Shown here piece by piece: positions 46,119 through 53,738 of a stretch of 64,000 nucleotides of DNA. The translations under genes were made by a program, and so were the position numbers. The first letter of the stretch is position 1; the number at the start of each line of letters is the position of its first letter. A model generated the notes under the pieces. It was not told where the DNA came from. It did not search any database and saw only the letters and a list, made by a program, of their open reading frames with translations. Origin of the DNA: Agromyces soli (GTDB lineage Bacteria; Actinomycetota; Actinomycetes; Actinomycetales; Microbacteriaceae); the NCBI RefSeq assembly GCF_022811605.1, contig NZ_CP094533.1, forward strand, positions 1,736,001-1,800,000. Direction: 5' to 3'.

Positions 46119-47525
46119 GTGGCAGCACCGACCCTCAAGCGCTCGCTCGGCATGTGGGCCATCGTCGGACTCGGTCTCGGGTACATGGCCCCGGTGACCG
46201 TGTTCGACACCTTCGGCATCGTGAGCGAGGAGACCGACGGCGTGGTGCCGATGGCCTACCTCGTCGGCCTCGTGGTGCTGCTGTTCACCGCGGTCAGCTA
46301 CGGCGCGATGGTGCGCGCGTTCCCGGCCGCGGGCTCCGCCTACACCTACACGCGCGAGGCGATCCACCCCGCGCTCGGCTTCCTCGTCGGCTGGGCCTCG
46401 CTGCTCGACTACCTGCTGCTGCCCGTCGTGAACGCGGTCATCATCCGGCTCTACATGGAGCAGTTCTTCCCCGAGGTGCCGGGGTGGGTCTGGGTGGTCG
46501 GCGTCGCGGCCCTCCTCATCGGCCTCAACGTCGTGAGCGTCAAGGCGACCTCGCGGGTGAACGGCGTGCTGCTCATCGCCGCGCTCGCCGGCATCGCGGC
46601 GTTCCTGGTGCTCGCCGGGCTGCAGATCTCGAAGGGCCTGGGCACGGGCACGCTGTTCTCGCTGCAGCCCATCTGGCACGACGGCGTGCAGCTGACGGCC
46701 GTGCTCGCGGGCACCACGATCGTCGCCTTCTCGTTCATCGGCTTCGACGCGGTCACCATGTACGCCGAGGAGGCGAAGAACCCGAACGCGGTGCCGCGGG
46801 CCGTGATGCTGACCGTGCTGATCGGCGGCGCGATCTTCTTCGCGGGGGCGTGGTTCGCGCAGTCCGCGTTCCCGACGCTCGACGGGTTCGAGTACACCGA
46901 CGACACGCTGCCCGAACTCGCGCTCTTCGTCGGCGGCCAGGCCTTCCAGCTCCTCTTCGTGGCCGTCGCCTTCGCGGCTGCCGTCGCCTCGGGGCTCTCC
47001 TCGCACGCGAGCGTCTCGCGGCTGCTGTACGTGATGGGACGCAACGGCGTGCTCGCCCCGAAGCGCTGGTTCGGCGCGGTGAGCCCGCGCTTCCGCACCC
47101 CGGTGTTCACGACGGTGCTCGCCGGGCTCGTCGTGCTGCTCGCGATCACGCCCACGCTCGACCTCATCTCCTCGGTCATCAACTTCGGCGCGCTCATCGC
47201 CTTCACCTTCGTGAACCTCGCCGTCATCGCCCACTACGCGATCCGCCAGGGCCGCCGACGCACCCCCGCCGACGTCGTGCGCTTCATCGTGCTGCCGCTC
47301 CTCGGGGCTGCCGGCACCGGCCTGCTGTGGGTGCACCTGAGCGCCGACGCGATGATCCTCGGCTCCGTCTGGACCGCCGTCGGCCTCGTCATCCTGTTCG
47401 CCGTCACCCGCGGCTTCCGCCGCCCCGTCGCCGAGCTCGGCATCGACGAGGCCGACGGCGCCGACGGGTCCGATGCCGACGAGGCATCCGCGCCCGACGA
47501 GACGCCCACCGTGCCGACGCGCTAG
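46119..47525 (+). CDS. APC-family amino acid / amine permease
   Basis: A permease of about 468 residues with twelve hydrophobic helices. Helix 1 has the broken Gly-rich motif AIVGLGLGYMAPVTVFDTFG, helix 6 SFIGFDAVTMYAEEAKNP, the usual APC substrate-binding features, and the SRLLYVMGRNGVLAPKRW loop. It closely follows the putrescine-importer-like branch, but substrate is not certain. I favour GTG 46119, because AAGGA sits eight bases before it; ATG 46110 overlaps that Shine-Dalgarno. An acidic Asp-rich tail ends the protein. It forms an operon with the amidohydrolase gene 50 bases downstream. Confidence 0.9.
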   Translation: MAAPTLKRSLGMWAIVGLGLGYMAPVTVFDTFGIVSEETDGVVPMAYLVGLVVLLFTAVSYGAMVRAFPAAGSAYTYTREAIHPALGFLVGWASLLDYLLLPVVNAVIIRLYMEQFFPEVPGWVWVVGVAALLIGLNVVSVKATSRVNGVLLIAALAGIAAFLVLAGLQISKGLGTGTLFSLQPIWHDGVQLTAVLAGTTIVAFSFIGFDAVTMYAEEAKNPNAVPRAVMLTVLIGGAIFFAGAWFAQSAFPTLDGFEYTDDTLPELALFVGGQAFQLLFVAVAFAAAVASGLSSHASVSRLLYVMGRNGVLAPKRWFGAVSPRFRTPVFTTVLAGLVVLLAITPTLDLISSVINFGALIAFTFVNLAVIAHYAIRQGRRRTPADVVRFIVLPLLGAAGTGLLWVHLSADAMILGSVWTAVGLVILFAVTRGFRRPVAELGIDEADGADGSDADEASAPDETPTVPTR

Positions 47526-47575
47526 CCCGCCCGGCCGCTCCCCGACCCCCGAACCACCCCCAGAAAGGAACGCGA

Positions 47576-49381
47576 ATGCGCAACCCCACTCGCACCAGGC
47601 GCCTCATGGCGATCGGCACCGCCGCCGTCGTCACCGGGCTCCTCGCCGCATGCAGCCCGGCGACGCCGGCCTCCGACGCGGACGCCGCCGACACGGTGCT
47701 GACGAACGGCTTCGTCTGGACCGTCGACGCCGAGAACAGCGTGCAGCAGGCCGTCGCCATCACCGACGGCGAGATCGTCTACGTCGGCGACGACGCCGGC
47801 GCGAAGCAGCTCATCGGCGAGCGCACCGAGGTGATCGACCTCGACGGCAAGATGCTGATGCCGGGCATGCAGGACGCCCACGTGCACACCTTCCTCGGCG
47901 GCGACAAGCTGACGGCCTGCAACCTCAACTTCGAGTCGCTCACCATCCCGCAGTTCCAGGAGAAGATCCAGGCCTGCCTCGACGAGGAGGGCGACACCGA
48001 CAAGCCGCTCATCGTCGAGACCTGGTACCGCCAGGCGATGCAGCCGCAGGGCGTCACCGTCGACAAGACGGTGCTCGACGCGCTCGACACCGACCGCGCG
48101 GTGCTCGTGTACACGACCGACGGGCACTCGGTGCTGCTGAACTCCAAGGCGCTCGAGGTCGCGGACATCACCTCGGAGCACTCCGGCCCGCCGCACATCG
48201 AGGTCGACGCGAACGGGGTGCCGAACGGCATCCTCGAGGAGGGCGCGGCGTTCATGGCGCGCGGCAAGATCGTGCCGCCGCGCACGCTCGACGAGAGCGT
48301 CGCCTCGGCTTCCGCCGCGATGTCGGCGCTCTCCGCCGTGGGCGTCACGGCGTACATGGACCAGCTCTCGGGCGACGACGTCGCCTCCGCCATGACCGAG
48401 CTGCGCGAGCGCGGTGAGCTCACGACGCGCGTGTTCCTCGCGCCGAACGTCTCCGCCGAGCTCGGCAAGACCGATCCGCGCGCCGCGGTCGACGAGGTGC
48501 TCGCGTACCGCGAGCAGTGGGCGACGGATGCCTCGGCCGAGGAGCCGGGCATCGCGGTGAACAACGTCGCCGAGTTCGGCCTCGACGGCGTGCTGCAGGC
48601 CCCCGCGCTGACCGCGTCGTTCCTCGAGCCGTACTACGTGAACGTCGGCACCGAGGACGCGCCCGACTGGCAGCCCGGCACGGACGCCGGCCCCGAGCCG
48701 GAGTACACGGCCGAGCAGATGGGCGCGATCGTCGCGCTGCTCCTCGACGAGGACATCACGCCGGAGCCGCACGCCATCGGCGACCGCGCGGTGCGCACCG
48801 CGCTCGACGCCTTCGAGATCGCCCGCGCCGAGTCCGACTCGGACACGCCCCTCGCCATCGCCCACGCGGAGTCGGTGCACCCCGACGACCTGGCGCGTTT
48901 CGCGGAGCTCGACGTGCTGCCCGCCATGGGGCTGCAGTGGGCGAAGCCCGCGTTCGACTCGATCGACGCCGCCCAGGACACTCTCGGCCCGGAGCGCTTC
49001 GCCCGCACCGAGCCGATCGGCAGCCTCGCCGACGCGGGTGCGCAGGTCGCGAACGGCAGCGACTGGCCGGTCGACCCGCTGAACCCCTTCGCCTCGCTGC
49101 AGATCTCGATGACGCGTGAGAACCCCGAGGGCGGTGACCGCTTCCCCGGCAAGCTCGGCGAGGACCGCGGGCTCACCATCGAGGAGGCGATCCGCGCGAT
49201 GACGATCAACCCGGCCCGCATCATGCACGGCGATGCCACGAGCGGCTCGATCGAGGTCGGCAAGTACGCGGACCTCATCGTGCTCGACCAGAACCTCACC
49301 GAGGTGCCGGTCGACGAGATCGTCGACACCAAGGTCGAGCTCACCCTGCTCGGCGGGAAGGCGGTCTACGGCGAGCTCTGA
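47576..49381 (+). CDS. Secreted lipoprotein amidohydrolase, YtcJ-like (Amidohydro_3)
   Basis: A 601-residue lipoprotein: signal TRRLMAIGTAAVVTGLLAAC with the lipobox Cys near residue 23. The mature enzyme has the amidohydrolase metal site DAHVHTF (about 102-108), the TTDGHSVLLNSKALE region typical of YtcJ/NfdA proteins, PHAIGDRAVRTALD, AHAESVH and GSDWPVDPLNPFASLQ with the last Asp ligand. Relatives hydrolyse N-substituted formamides and other amides. Attachment outside the membrane is unusual for the family and implies that the permease upstream takes up the product. GAAAGGAACGCGA precedes ATG 47576. Confidence 0.9.
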   Translation: MRNPTRTRRLMAIGTAAVVTGLLAACSPATPASDADAADTVLTNGFVWTVDAENSVQQAVAITDGEIVYVGDDAGAKQLIGERTEVIDLDGKMLMPGMQDAHVHTFLGGDKLTACNLNFESLTIPQFQEKIQACLDEEGDTDKPLIVETWYRQAMQPQGVTVDKTVLDALDTDRAVLVYTTDGHSVLLNSKALEVADITSEHSGPPHIEVDANGVPNGILEEGAAFMARGKIVPPRTLDESVASASAAMSALSAVGVTAYMDQLSGDDVASAMTELRERGELTTRVFLAPNVSAELGKTDPRAAVDEVLAYREQWATDASAEEPGIAVNNVAEFGLDGVLQAPALTASFLEPYYVNVGTEDAPDWQPGTDAGPEPEYTAEQMGAIVALLLDEDITPEPHAIGDRAVRTALDAFEIARAESDSDTPLAIAHAESVHPDDLARFAELDVLPAMGLQWAKPAFDSIDAAQDTLGPERFARTEPIGSLADAGAQVANGSDWPVDPLNPFASLQISMTRENPEGGDRFPGKLGEDRGLTIEEAIRAMTINPARIMHGDATSGSIEVGKYADLIVLDQNLTEVPVDEIVDTKVELTLLGGKAVYGEL

Positions 49382-49407
49382 GCGGTTCTCGCCGGCTTAC
49401 GCCCTGA

Positions 49408-50007
49408 TCACGCCCGCCGGATCGTCGACAGCACCACGTCGAGGGTCCGGCGGGCGTCGTCCGGGCCGATGAGGCCGGCGAGCCAGCGCTGGCTGAGCCC
49501 CTCGACCAGGGCCGTCAGGAGCTCGGCCACGGCCTGCGGTGCCGCGGCCGTCTCGATCGAGCCGTCGGCGAGGCCGCGCAGGATGCCGATGGTGACCTGC
49601 TCGTTCCACCGCTCGGTCGCCCGCCGCACCGCCTCGGCGAGCTCGGGGTCCTCGATGGGCAGCGCGGTCACCTCGTTCCAGATGAGGTTGAGGTCGCGCA
49701 CCTCGGGGGAGTCGTCGAACTCCGCGTGCAGCGCACCGCGCAGCGCCTCGTAGCCGCTCGCCTCGCGGTCGCGGTGCAGCAGGTTCACCGAGGGCGCCCT
49801 CTCTGCGGCGTACTGGAACACCCCGCGCACGAGCGCCTGCCGGTTGGGGAAGTGGTAGTACGTCAGCTGCGAGGTGACGCCGGCGCGCGCCGTGATGTCC
49901 TTGACCACGAACGCGTCGAGGCCGCGCTCGCCGATCACCTGCGCCGCGGCGGCGAGGATGCGGTCGCGCTTGGAGGCGGGCTTCTGCGCCTTCGCGTCAG
50001 TCGGCAT
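49408..50007 (-). CDS. TetR-family regulator (199 aa), second of a pair
   Basis: The helix-turn-helix is at about 14-60: RILAAAAQVIGERGLDAFVV, then GVTSQLTYYHFPNRQALVRG. The C-terminal ligand domain ends with ALVEGLSQRWLAGLIGPDDA, a common TetR_C arrangement. The start at 50007 lies 11 bases inside the preceding TetR gene, so the two are co-translated. It follows the permease-amidohydrolase unit on the opposite strand (convergent ends 26 bases apart) and may not regulate it. Confidence 0.87.
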   Translation of the reverse strand: MPTDAKAQKPASKRDRILAAAAQVIGERGLDAFVVKDITARAGVTSQLTYYHFPNRQALVRGVFQYAAERAPSVNLLHRDREASGYEALRGALHAEFDDSPEVRDLNLIWNEVTALPIEDPELAEAVRRATERWNEQVTIGILRGLADGSIETAAAPQAVAELLTALVEGLSQRWLAGLIGPDDARRTLDVVLSTIRRA

Positions 50008-50641
50008 CCGTCGCCCCGTCTGCGAGGACCGCGCCCGTGGCCAGGGCGAGCAGCTCGAGCCCGCGCTCGGCGGGCAGCAGTGAGGAGCGCACCCGCTGCT
50101 GCAGCCCGTCGACGAGCGCCGTGAGCGCCGTCGCCGTCTCGGCCGGCGCCTCCGGGTGCGTCTCGGCGAGCTGCGGCACCGCCGCCGTAACGAGCCGGGT
50201 CATCCCGCCGTTCCAGCCTTCGAGCGTCCTCGCGAGGGCCGGGCGGATGGCCGGGTCGAACGCCGCCGCCCGCATCGCCTCGGCATATACCCGGTCCTGG
50301 CGGGCAGCCTCGGCGTCGACGCCGATGTGCTGGCTGAGCGCCGTGCGCAGCCGCTCGGCCGGCGGCAGCTCCTGCGGCGGGCGCCGGTACGCATAGTGGT
50401 CGAGCGCCTCCGCGAGCGCCGCCCGCACCAGGTCCTGCCGGTTCTCGAAGTGGTAGTAGAGCAGCCCGAGCGAGACGTCGGCGGACTCGGCGACCGCCTC
50501 GACCGTCACCCCGCGCACGCCGTGCTCGCTCAGCAGCTCCGTCGCCGCCCCGAGGATCGCGGCACGTGTCGACGCGGCCTTCGAGGGCTTCGGCGCCTGC
50601 TCGGGCTTCGATGCCGTCGAGGGCTGCTGCGGTGCGGGCAC
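49997..50641 (-). CDS. TetR-family regulator (214 aa), first of a pair
   Basis: HTH region STRAAILGAATELLSEHGVR and DVSLGLLYYHFENRQDLVRA (about 28-75), then a helical ligand domain ending LVDGLQQRVRSSLLPAERGL. I chose GTG 50641 because TAGAAT lies seven bases upstream on the minus strand, the leaderless pattern seen elsewhere here; the open frame continues to 50785 but crosses the promoter and a palindrome. The overlap with the second TetR gene indicates one transcript. Two tandem TetR proteins with shared architecture suggest duplication followed by divergence. Confidence 0.8.
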   Translation of the reverse strand: MPAPQQPSTASKPEQAPKPSKAASTRAAILGAATELLSEHGVRGVTVEAVAESADVSLGLLYYHFENRQDLVRAALAEALDHYAYRRPPQELPPAERLRTALSQHIGVDAEAARQDRVYAEAMRAAAFDPAIRPALARTLEGWNGGMTRLVTAAVPQLAETHPEAPAETATALTALVDGLQQRVRSSLLPAERGLELLALATGAVLADGATDAD

Positions 50642-50710
50642 GAATCCGATTCTACGGGCGGATATCGCGGCGGCGTGTCGGGTATGCGCGCCGTCGCCCC
50701 GCTCCGTAGT

Positions 50711-50728
50711 TTCGAACATGTCTTCGAA
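50711..50728. promoter_or_regulatory. SOS-like palindrome in the M23 lysin promoter
   Basis: TTCGAACATGTCTTCGAA contains TCGAAC-N4-CTTCGA, the LexA-type layout with the same single deviation as the box at 7560-7575, differing from it only in two spacer bases. It begins at the end of a TAGTTT -10-like element (50707-50712), so a bound repressor would cover the transcript start of the M23 gene. It also lies about 57 bases upstream of the -10 of the divergent TetR gene, so a TetR operator is the alternative reading. Confidence 0.5.
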
Positions 50729-50802
50729 GAACAGGGTTCCGGACGCGGGGCCCGAATTCATCCCAACAGTACGAAACACGAACACGAATGAAAGGAGGGC
50801 GC

Positions 50803-51684
50803 ATGGTTCGCTATCAGCATCCGTTCCCCAAGGCCGCCAACTACGACGCGTCCGATCCGTACGGCATGGAGCCGCCGCCCCCGTTCCGCAATGGGGCGCC
50901 GCACCGAGGGGCCGACTACAACGGGCCGGCGGCGCAGAACCTCGCCCCGGTGCCGGCGATCGCCGAGGGCGTCGTCGACTGGAGCGCCTGGTATGAGGGG
51001 CTCGGCAACGTCGTCACCATCAAACACGCCGACGGCGCCTACAGCGGCTACTGCCACCTCACCGACCGCAACGTGAGCGTCGGGCAGACCATCGCTCGCG
51101 GCGCGATCGTCGGTCGCGTGGGCGGGACTGCGACGAGCGATTTCAGCTACGCACCCCACCTCCACCTCACGATGGGCTGGAGCTCGGCCGCGACCCGCGG
51201 CTCCGGCTCCTACTGGAGCGACCACTTCGATCCCATCCCGTACATCGATCAGCGACTCAACGCACCAGAAACAGGAGACGACATGGCCAAGAGCTACCCG
51301 ACCCGCGACGACTACCGAGGCGACTTCACCCTCGCCATCAACCAGGCCACCCAGCTGAAGAACGCGAACGGCACCGACGCGAACATCGCGGCGACGCCCG
51401 ACGTCGGCCGTCTGTTCGTCACAGGCCACGTGTACGCCCAGGCCGCGGCGGGTCAGGCACTCGACATCTGGTTCATCCTCTCCGACGTCTCGACCGGTGC
51501 GGAGTCGCCGCACTTCGTGGAGCGGGCCGTCGCCGGCCCCGACGGGCGCATCTTCGCGAACCCGACCTTCCAGCTCGGTCTCGCCTCGACGCGCCGCGTG
51601 TTCCTCCGGATCCAGGCGCCGTCGTCGAACACGGCGACGGTCAAGATCACTCGACTCGCGGCGGACGCCACGCTGTTCCAGTAA
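50803..51684 (+). CDS. M23-type peptidase without signal peptide, phage-lysin-like (293 aa)
   Basis: The N-terminal domain (about 10-140) is an M23 peptidase: HRGADYNGP (zinc His and Asp), AIAEGVVDWSAWYEGLGNVV, HADGAYSGYCHL and the closing HLHLTMGW metal motif. A link of about 20 residues leads to a second domain (about 161-293) that I do not recognise, beta-rich with AQAAAGQALDIWFILSDVST and VFLRIQAPSSNTATVKI, possibly wall-binding. There is no signal peptide, as in phage endolysins and unlike the two secreted wall hydrolases at 54-57 kb. AAAGGAGG precedes ATG 50803. AGGAG at 51273-51277 five bases before in-frame ATG 51283 would give the second domain alone. Likely a domesticated or remnant phage lysin. 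Confidence 0.75.
   Translation: MVRYQHPFPKAANYDASDPYGMEPPPPFRNGAPHRGADYNGPAAQNLAPVPAIAEGVVDWSAWYEGLGNVVTIKHADGAYSGYCHLTDRNVSVGQTIARGAIVGRVGGTATSDFSYAPHLHLTMGWSSAATRGSGSYWSDHFDPIPYIDQRLNAPETGDDMAKSYPTRDDYRGDFTLAINQATQLKNANGTDANIAATPDVGRLFVTGHVYAQAAAGQALDIWFILSDVSTGAESPHFVERAVAGPDGRIFANPTFQLGLASTRRVFLRIQAPSSNTATVKITRLAADATLFQ
51273..51285 (+). promoter_or_regulatory. Internal Shine-Dalgarno and in-frame ATG in the M23 gene
   Basis: AGGAG (51273-51277), a five-base spacer and ATG 51283-51285 form a near-ideal translation start inside the M23 gene, in frame, exactly at the domain boundary (residue 161). It would produce a separate 133-residue C-terminal domain, beginning AKSYPTRDDYRGDF. Several phage lysins use such internal starts to make free wall-binding subunits. 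Confidence 0.55.
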
Positions 51685-51711
51685 TCCGAGTGGCGTGAGC
51701 GGCGCATGAAG

Positions 51712-51743
51712 CGGGCGGGGATGCCGGGAGGCATCCCCGCCCG
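51712..51743. terminator. Bidirectional hairpin terminator
   Basis: A perfect 14-bp stem (CGGGCGGGGATGCC and complement) with loop GGGA lies 28 bases after the M23 stop and directly before the stop of the convergent gene at 51745. It can serve both transcripts. Confidence 0.7.
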
Positions 51744-51744
51744 T

Positions 51745-52116
51745 TCAGCTGAACAGCAGCGACGCGAGGACTGCCAACACGACCGCGGCGACGGGCGCCG
51801 CGACGAACATGACGATCGTTGCGACGAGGGCGAACCGGGCGTCCGAACGGCCGAGACCACCGAGCCGGCCGGCGCTCGCAAGCCCCTTCGCCGCGAACAC
51901 GATCGTGGTCACGGTGAGGCCCAGATAGGGGAGGAACCCGATCCAGACGACGATCAGCCCGATCGTCTGGACGGTCGGCGACGGGACGAACGTGAGGACG
52001 ATCGGCACGAGCCAGAATACGGCTGCGACCGCGATGGTCCACGGCGCGAGCTTCCGGGCGGTCGTCGCCGGGCGATTGCTCGGCGGGGCCCAGGTATTCA
52101 CTGGGGTCGTGGTCAT
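51745..52116 (-). CDS. Hypothetical membrane protein (123 aa)
   Basis: A polar, Thr/Pro-rich start (TTTPVNTWAPPSNRPATTAR) is followed by three hydrophobic segments at about 24-44, 50-72 and 95-120, with a short basic loop SAGRLGGLGRSDAR. Its ATG at 52116 overlaps the upstream stop by four bases, making it the last gene of a coupled minus-strand run. No family recognised. Confidence 0.65.
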   Translation of the reverse strand: MTTTPVNTWAPPSNRPATTARKLAPWTIAVAAVFWLVPIVLTFVPSPTVQTIGLIVVWIGFLPYLGLTVTTIVFAAKGLASAGRLGGLGRSDARFALVATIVMFVAAPVAAVVLAVLASLLFS

Positions 52117-52391
52117 GCTCGGGTGCTCCGTTCGAGCTTGCGGGTGCGGGCGCTGCCCAGCGCCCAGCCGGCGGCGAAGGCGCCGACCGCGACCGCGAGC
52201 ACGAGCAGGGCGACGCCCCAGATGCGCTCGGGCGACACCGGCGACAAGCCGCCGACGAAGCCGAAATCGGCGAGGGGCTGATAGGCGAACCATCCGAACG
52301 ACGCGCTCGGCGCCGGGAGCAGGATGAGCACGACCCCGGCCGTCGCGAGGGCCGCCGCGCCGACGCCCATCGCCGCCAGTCCGATCTTCAT
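52113..52391 (-). CDS. Hypothetical membrane protein (92 aa)
   Basis: Two hydrophobic helices (about 3-26 and 58-80) flank a loop GWFAYQPLADFGFVGGLSP; a basic tail GSARTRKLERSTRA ends the protein, so both ends probably face the cytoplasm. Four-base overlaps with the genes on both sides show co-translation. No family recognised. Confidence 0.65.
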   Translation of the reverse strand: MKIGLAAMGVGAAALATAGVVLILLPAPSASFGWFAYQPLADFGFVGGLSPVSPERIWGVALLVLAVAVGAFAAGWALGSARTRKLERSTRA

Positions 52392-52690
52392 TGCTGCTCC
52401 TCCGCGCCGGGTGCCTGGTCACTTGAGCGCGACCGGTCGCGTGGTTGGGGGTCGAGCGCTCGCGCCAGGGCCTGTCCGAGCGCTGGCGCTGGAACCTCGA
52501 TGGCAGGTTCGACGGCGTCGTCGCGCTCCAGTGCAGAGGTCAGACGCTGCAGCAGGTCCTCGGCGGTGAACGTGCGCCAGCGCTCGGGCTCGTCGTACGC
52601 GGAGTCGCGCAGGTCCCACAGCGCATCGATCAGCTGTTCCGTCGTCTGCGCCGCATCGAGGCGCTTCAGGCCGTTCGCGAGTCCGTCCAC
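52388..52690 (-). CDS. Hypothetical helical protein (100 aa)
   Basis: A soluble protein with an acidic helical body (DAAQTTEQLIDALWDLRD and EPERWRTFTAEDLLQRLTSA) and a disordered, charged tail. GTG 52690 is chosen because TACGAT stands exactly six bases upstream (52697-52702), the leaderless pattern. It overlaps the next membrane-protein gene by four bases. No family recognised. Confidence 0.6.
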   Translation of the reverse strand: MDGLANGLKRLDAAQTTEQLIDALWDLRDSAYDEPERWRTFTAEDLLQRLTSALERDDAVEPAIEVPAPALGQALARALDPQPRDRSRSSDQAPGAEEQQ

Positions 52691-52723
52691 ATGCAGATCG
52701 TATTGGGCCGCGGAGGGGTGAAG

Positions 52724-53068
52724 CTACGGCATCCTGCCAGCGAACCGGGCGTAGAGCTCGGGCGACCGATCGCGAAGCCGGCCCCAGAATGCCGCCTCCC
52801 ATGCGTCGGGATCGGCATCGTAGCGCTGCGCCTCGGCCCGGTACCTCTCGAACGCGCGCTGCGCGACCGCTGCGTCCCATGGTCGTCTCGTGCAGTCGTT
52901 CAGGAGCTGCGCCCCGAAGTGCACAACCTCGTCGCGGTACGAGGCGAGGGCCGCCTCGAGCCAGCGCGCGTGGTCGTCCGCGCGCTCGCCGGTCGCGAGG
53001 TAGGCCTCCCACCGTGCGTCGAGCTGCGCACGGAACGGATCGGCTGCTCGCCCGGCATCCACGCTCAT
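52724..53068 (-). CDS. Hypothetical helical protein (114 aa)
   Basis: A soluble helical protein rich in Arg, Asp and aromatic residues, with WEAYLATGERADDHARWLEA, CTRRPWDAAVAQRAFERYRA and WEAAFWGRLRDRSPELYARF. Regular Trp/Tyr spacing suggests a compact helical bundle. TACGCT lies six bases upstream of its ATG on the minus strand, so it has its own leaderless promoter. It is 33 bases from the next gene in the same direction. Function unknown. Confidence 0.6.
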   Translation of the reverse strand: MSVDAGRAADPFRAQLDARWEAYLATGERADDHARWLEAALASYRDEVVHFGAQLLNDCTRRPWDAAVAQRAFERYRAEAQRYDADPDAWEAAFWGRLRDRSPELYARFAGRMP

Positions 53069-53178
53069 GACTGGAGCGTACCGACTCGGTGCGCCGATGC
53101 GTCTGCAACGTACTTGGCCGGCGCTATCGTCGGATCAGCACCGCCGGACGGGCGAGTGCCGGAATGGGTGGAAGCAGG

Positions 53179-53526
53179 ATGAGTAGCGCGGAGCTTGAGG
53201 CGCGGTTTCGGGCGGCGATGAGTGCCGTGGCCGAAGCGGTCCTCAACAGAGGAGCGCGGCGCACCTACGACATCGTTATGGACGGTGCCGGTCAGTTCAT
53301 CGACGAGTACTTCGACTGCGCGCACAGTGGGGCCGCGTACCGCCTCTGGATGGAGATCGGCGACCTCGCCGACGACCCACGTGGGCCGCTGTCCGAGCGG
53401 ATGACGGATGAGATCGGCCGCAAAGCGGCGTCGGAGTGGCTGGCGATCGATCAGTCCTCGCCGCTCGCGGTCGATGCGTACTTCGCGCGCTGGGGATGGC
53501 CGGAGGCGTGGCGGGCAAAGGGATAA
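53179..53526 (+). CDS. Hypothetical protein (115 aa) beside the tRNA cluster
   Basis: A soluble helical protein: SSAELEARFRAAMSAVAEAV, then TYDIVMDGAGQFIDEYFDCA and AAYRLWMEIGDLADDP. GGAAGCAGG lies before ATG 53179; ATG 53164 is an alternative. Divergent from the short-gene cluster and separated from tRNA-Phe by a hairpin. No family recognised; its use of some AT-ending codons (GAT, GGT, CTT) is slightly higher than its neighbours. Confidence 0.6.
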   Translation: MSSAELEARFRAAMSAVAEAVLNRGARRTYDIVMDGAGQFIDEYFDCAHSGAAYRLWMEIGDLADDPRGPLSERMTDEIGRKAASEWLAIDQSSPLAVDAYFARWGWPEAWRAKG

Positions 53527-53558
53527 GTCGCTCGTTGGCCCCAAGCGCCATGAAACAA

Positions 53559-53584
53559 GAAACCCCCGCTCTCGCGGGGGTTTC
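53559..53584. terminator. Bidirectional terminator next to tRNA-Phe
   Basis: A perfect 11-bp stem GAAACCCCCGC / GCGGGGGTTTC with loop TCTC. On the minus strand it is followed by TTGTTTC, so it is a good intrinsic terminator for the tRNA operon; on the plus strand it closes the gene ending at 53526. Confidence 0.85.
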
Positions 53585-53588
53585 GCTG

Positions 53589-53661
53589 TGGCTCCGACCG
53601 GCATCGATCCGGTGACCTTTCGATTTTCAGTCGAACGCTCTACCAACTGAGCTACAGAGCC
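53589..53661 (-). tRNA. tRNA-Phe (anticodon GAA)
   Basis: A 73-base cloverleaf read on the minus strand: acceptor GGCTCTG pairs with CGGAGCC (one G-T pair), D-arm TAGCTCAGTTGGTAGAGC, anticodon loop CTGAAAA with GAA, T-arm ccGGATCGATgCCGG-like loop and discriminator A. CCA is not encoded. Third gene of the tRNA-Glu, tRNA-Asp, tRNA-Phe unit. Confidence 0.95.
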
Positions 53662-53738
53662 TCGGGGCATCCGATGAAACGGTGCCTCGATAAGGAGAAA
53701 GCCCCTTCTCTCGAAAGGGAAAGGGCTTGTCGCCTGAG

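Noticed and set aside
50642-50785. N-terminal extension of the first TetR protein
   Set aside because: The open frame continues upstream, but TAGAAT seven bases before GTG 50641 and the palindrome at 50711 indicate that this part is promoter.
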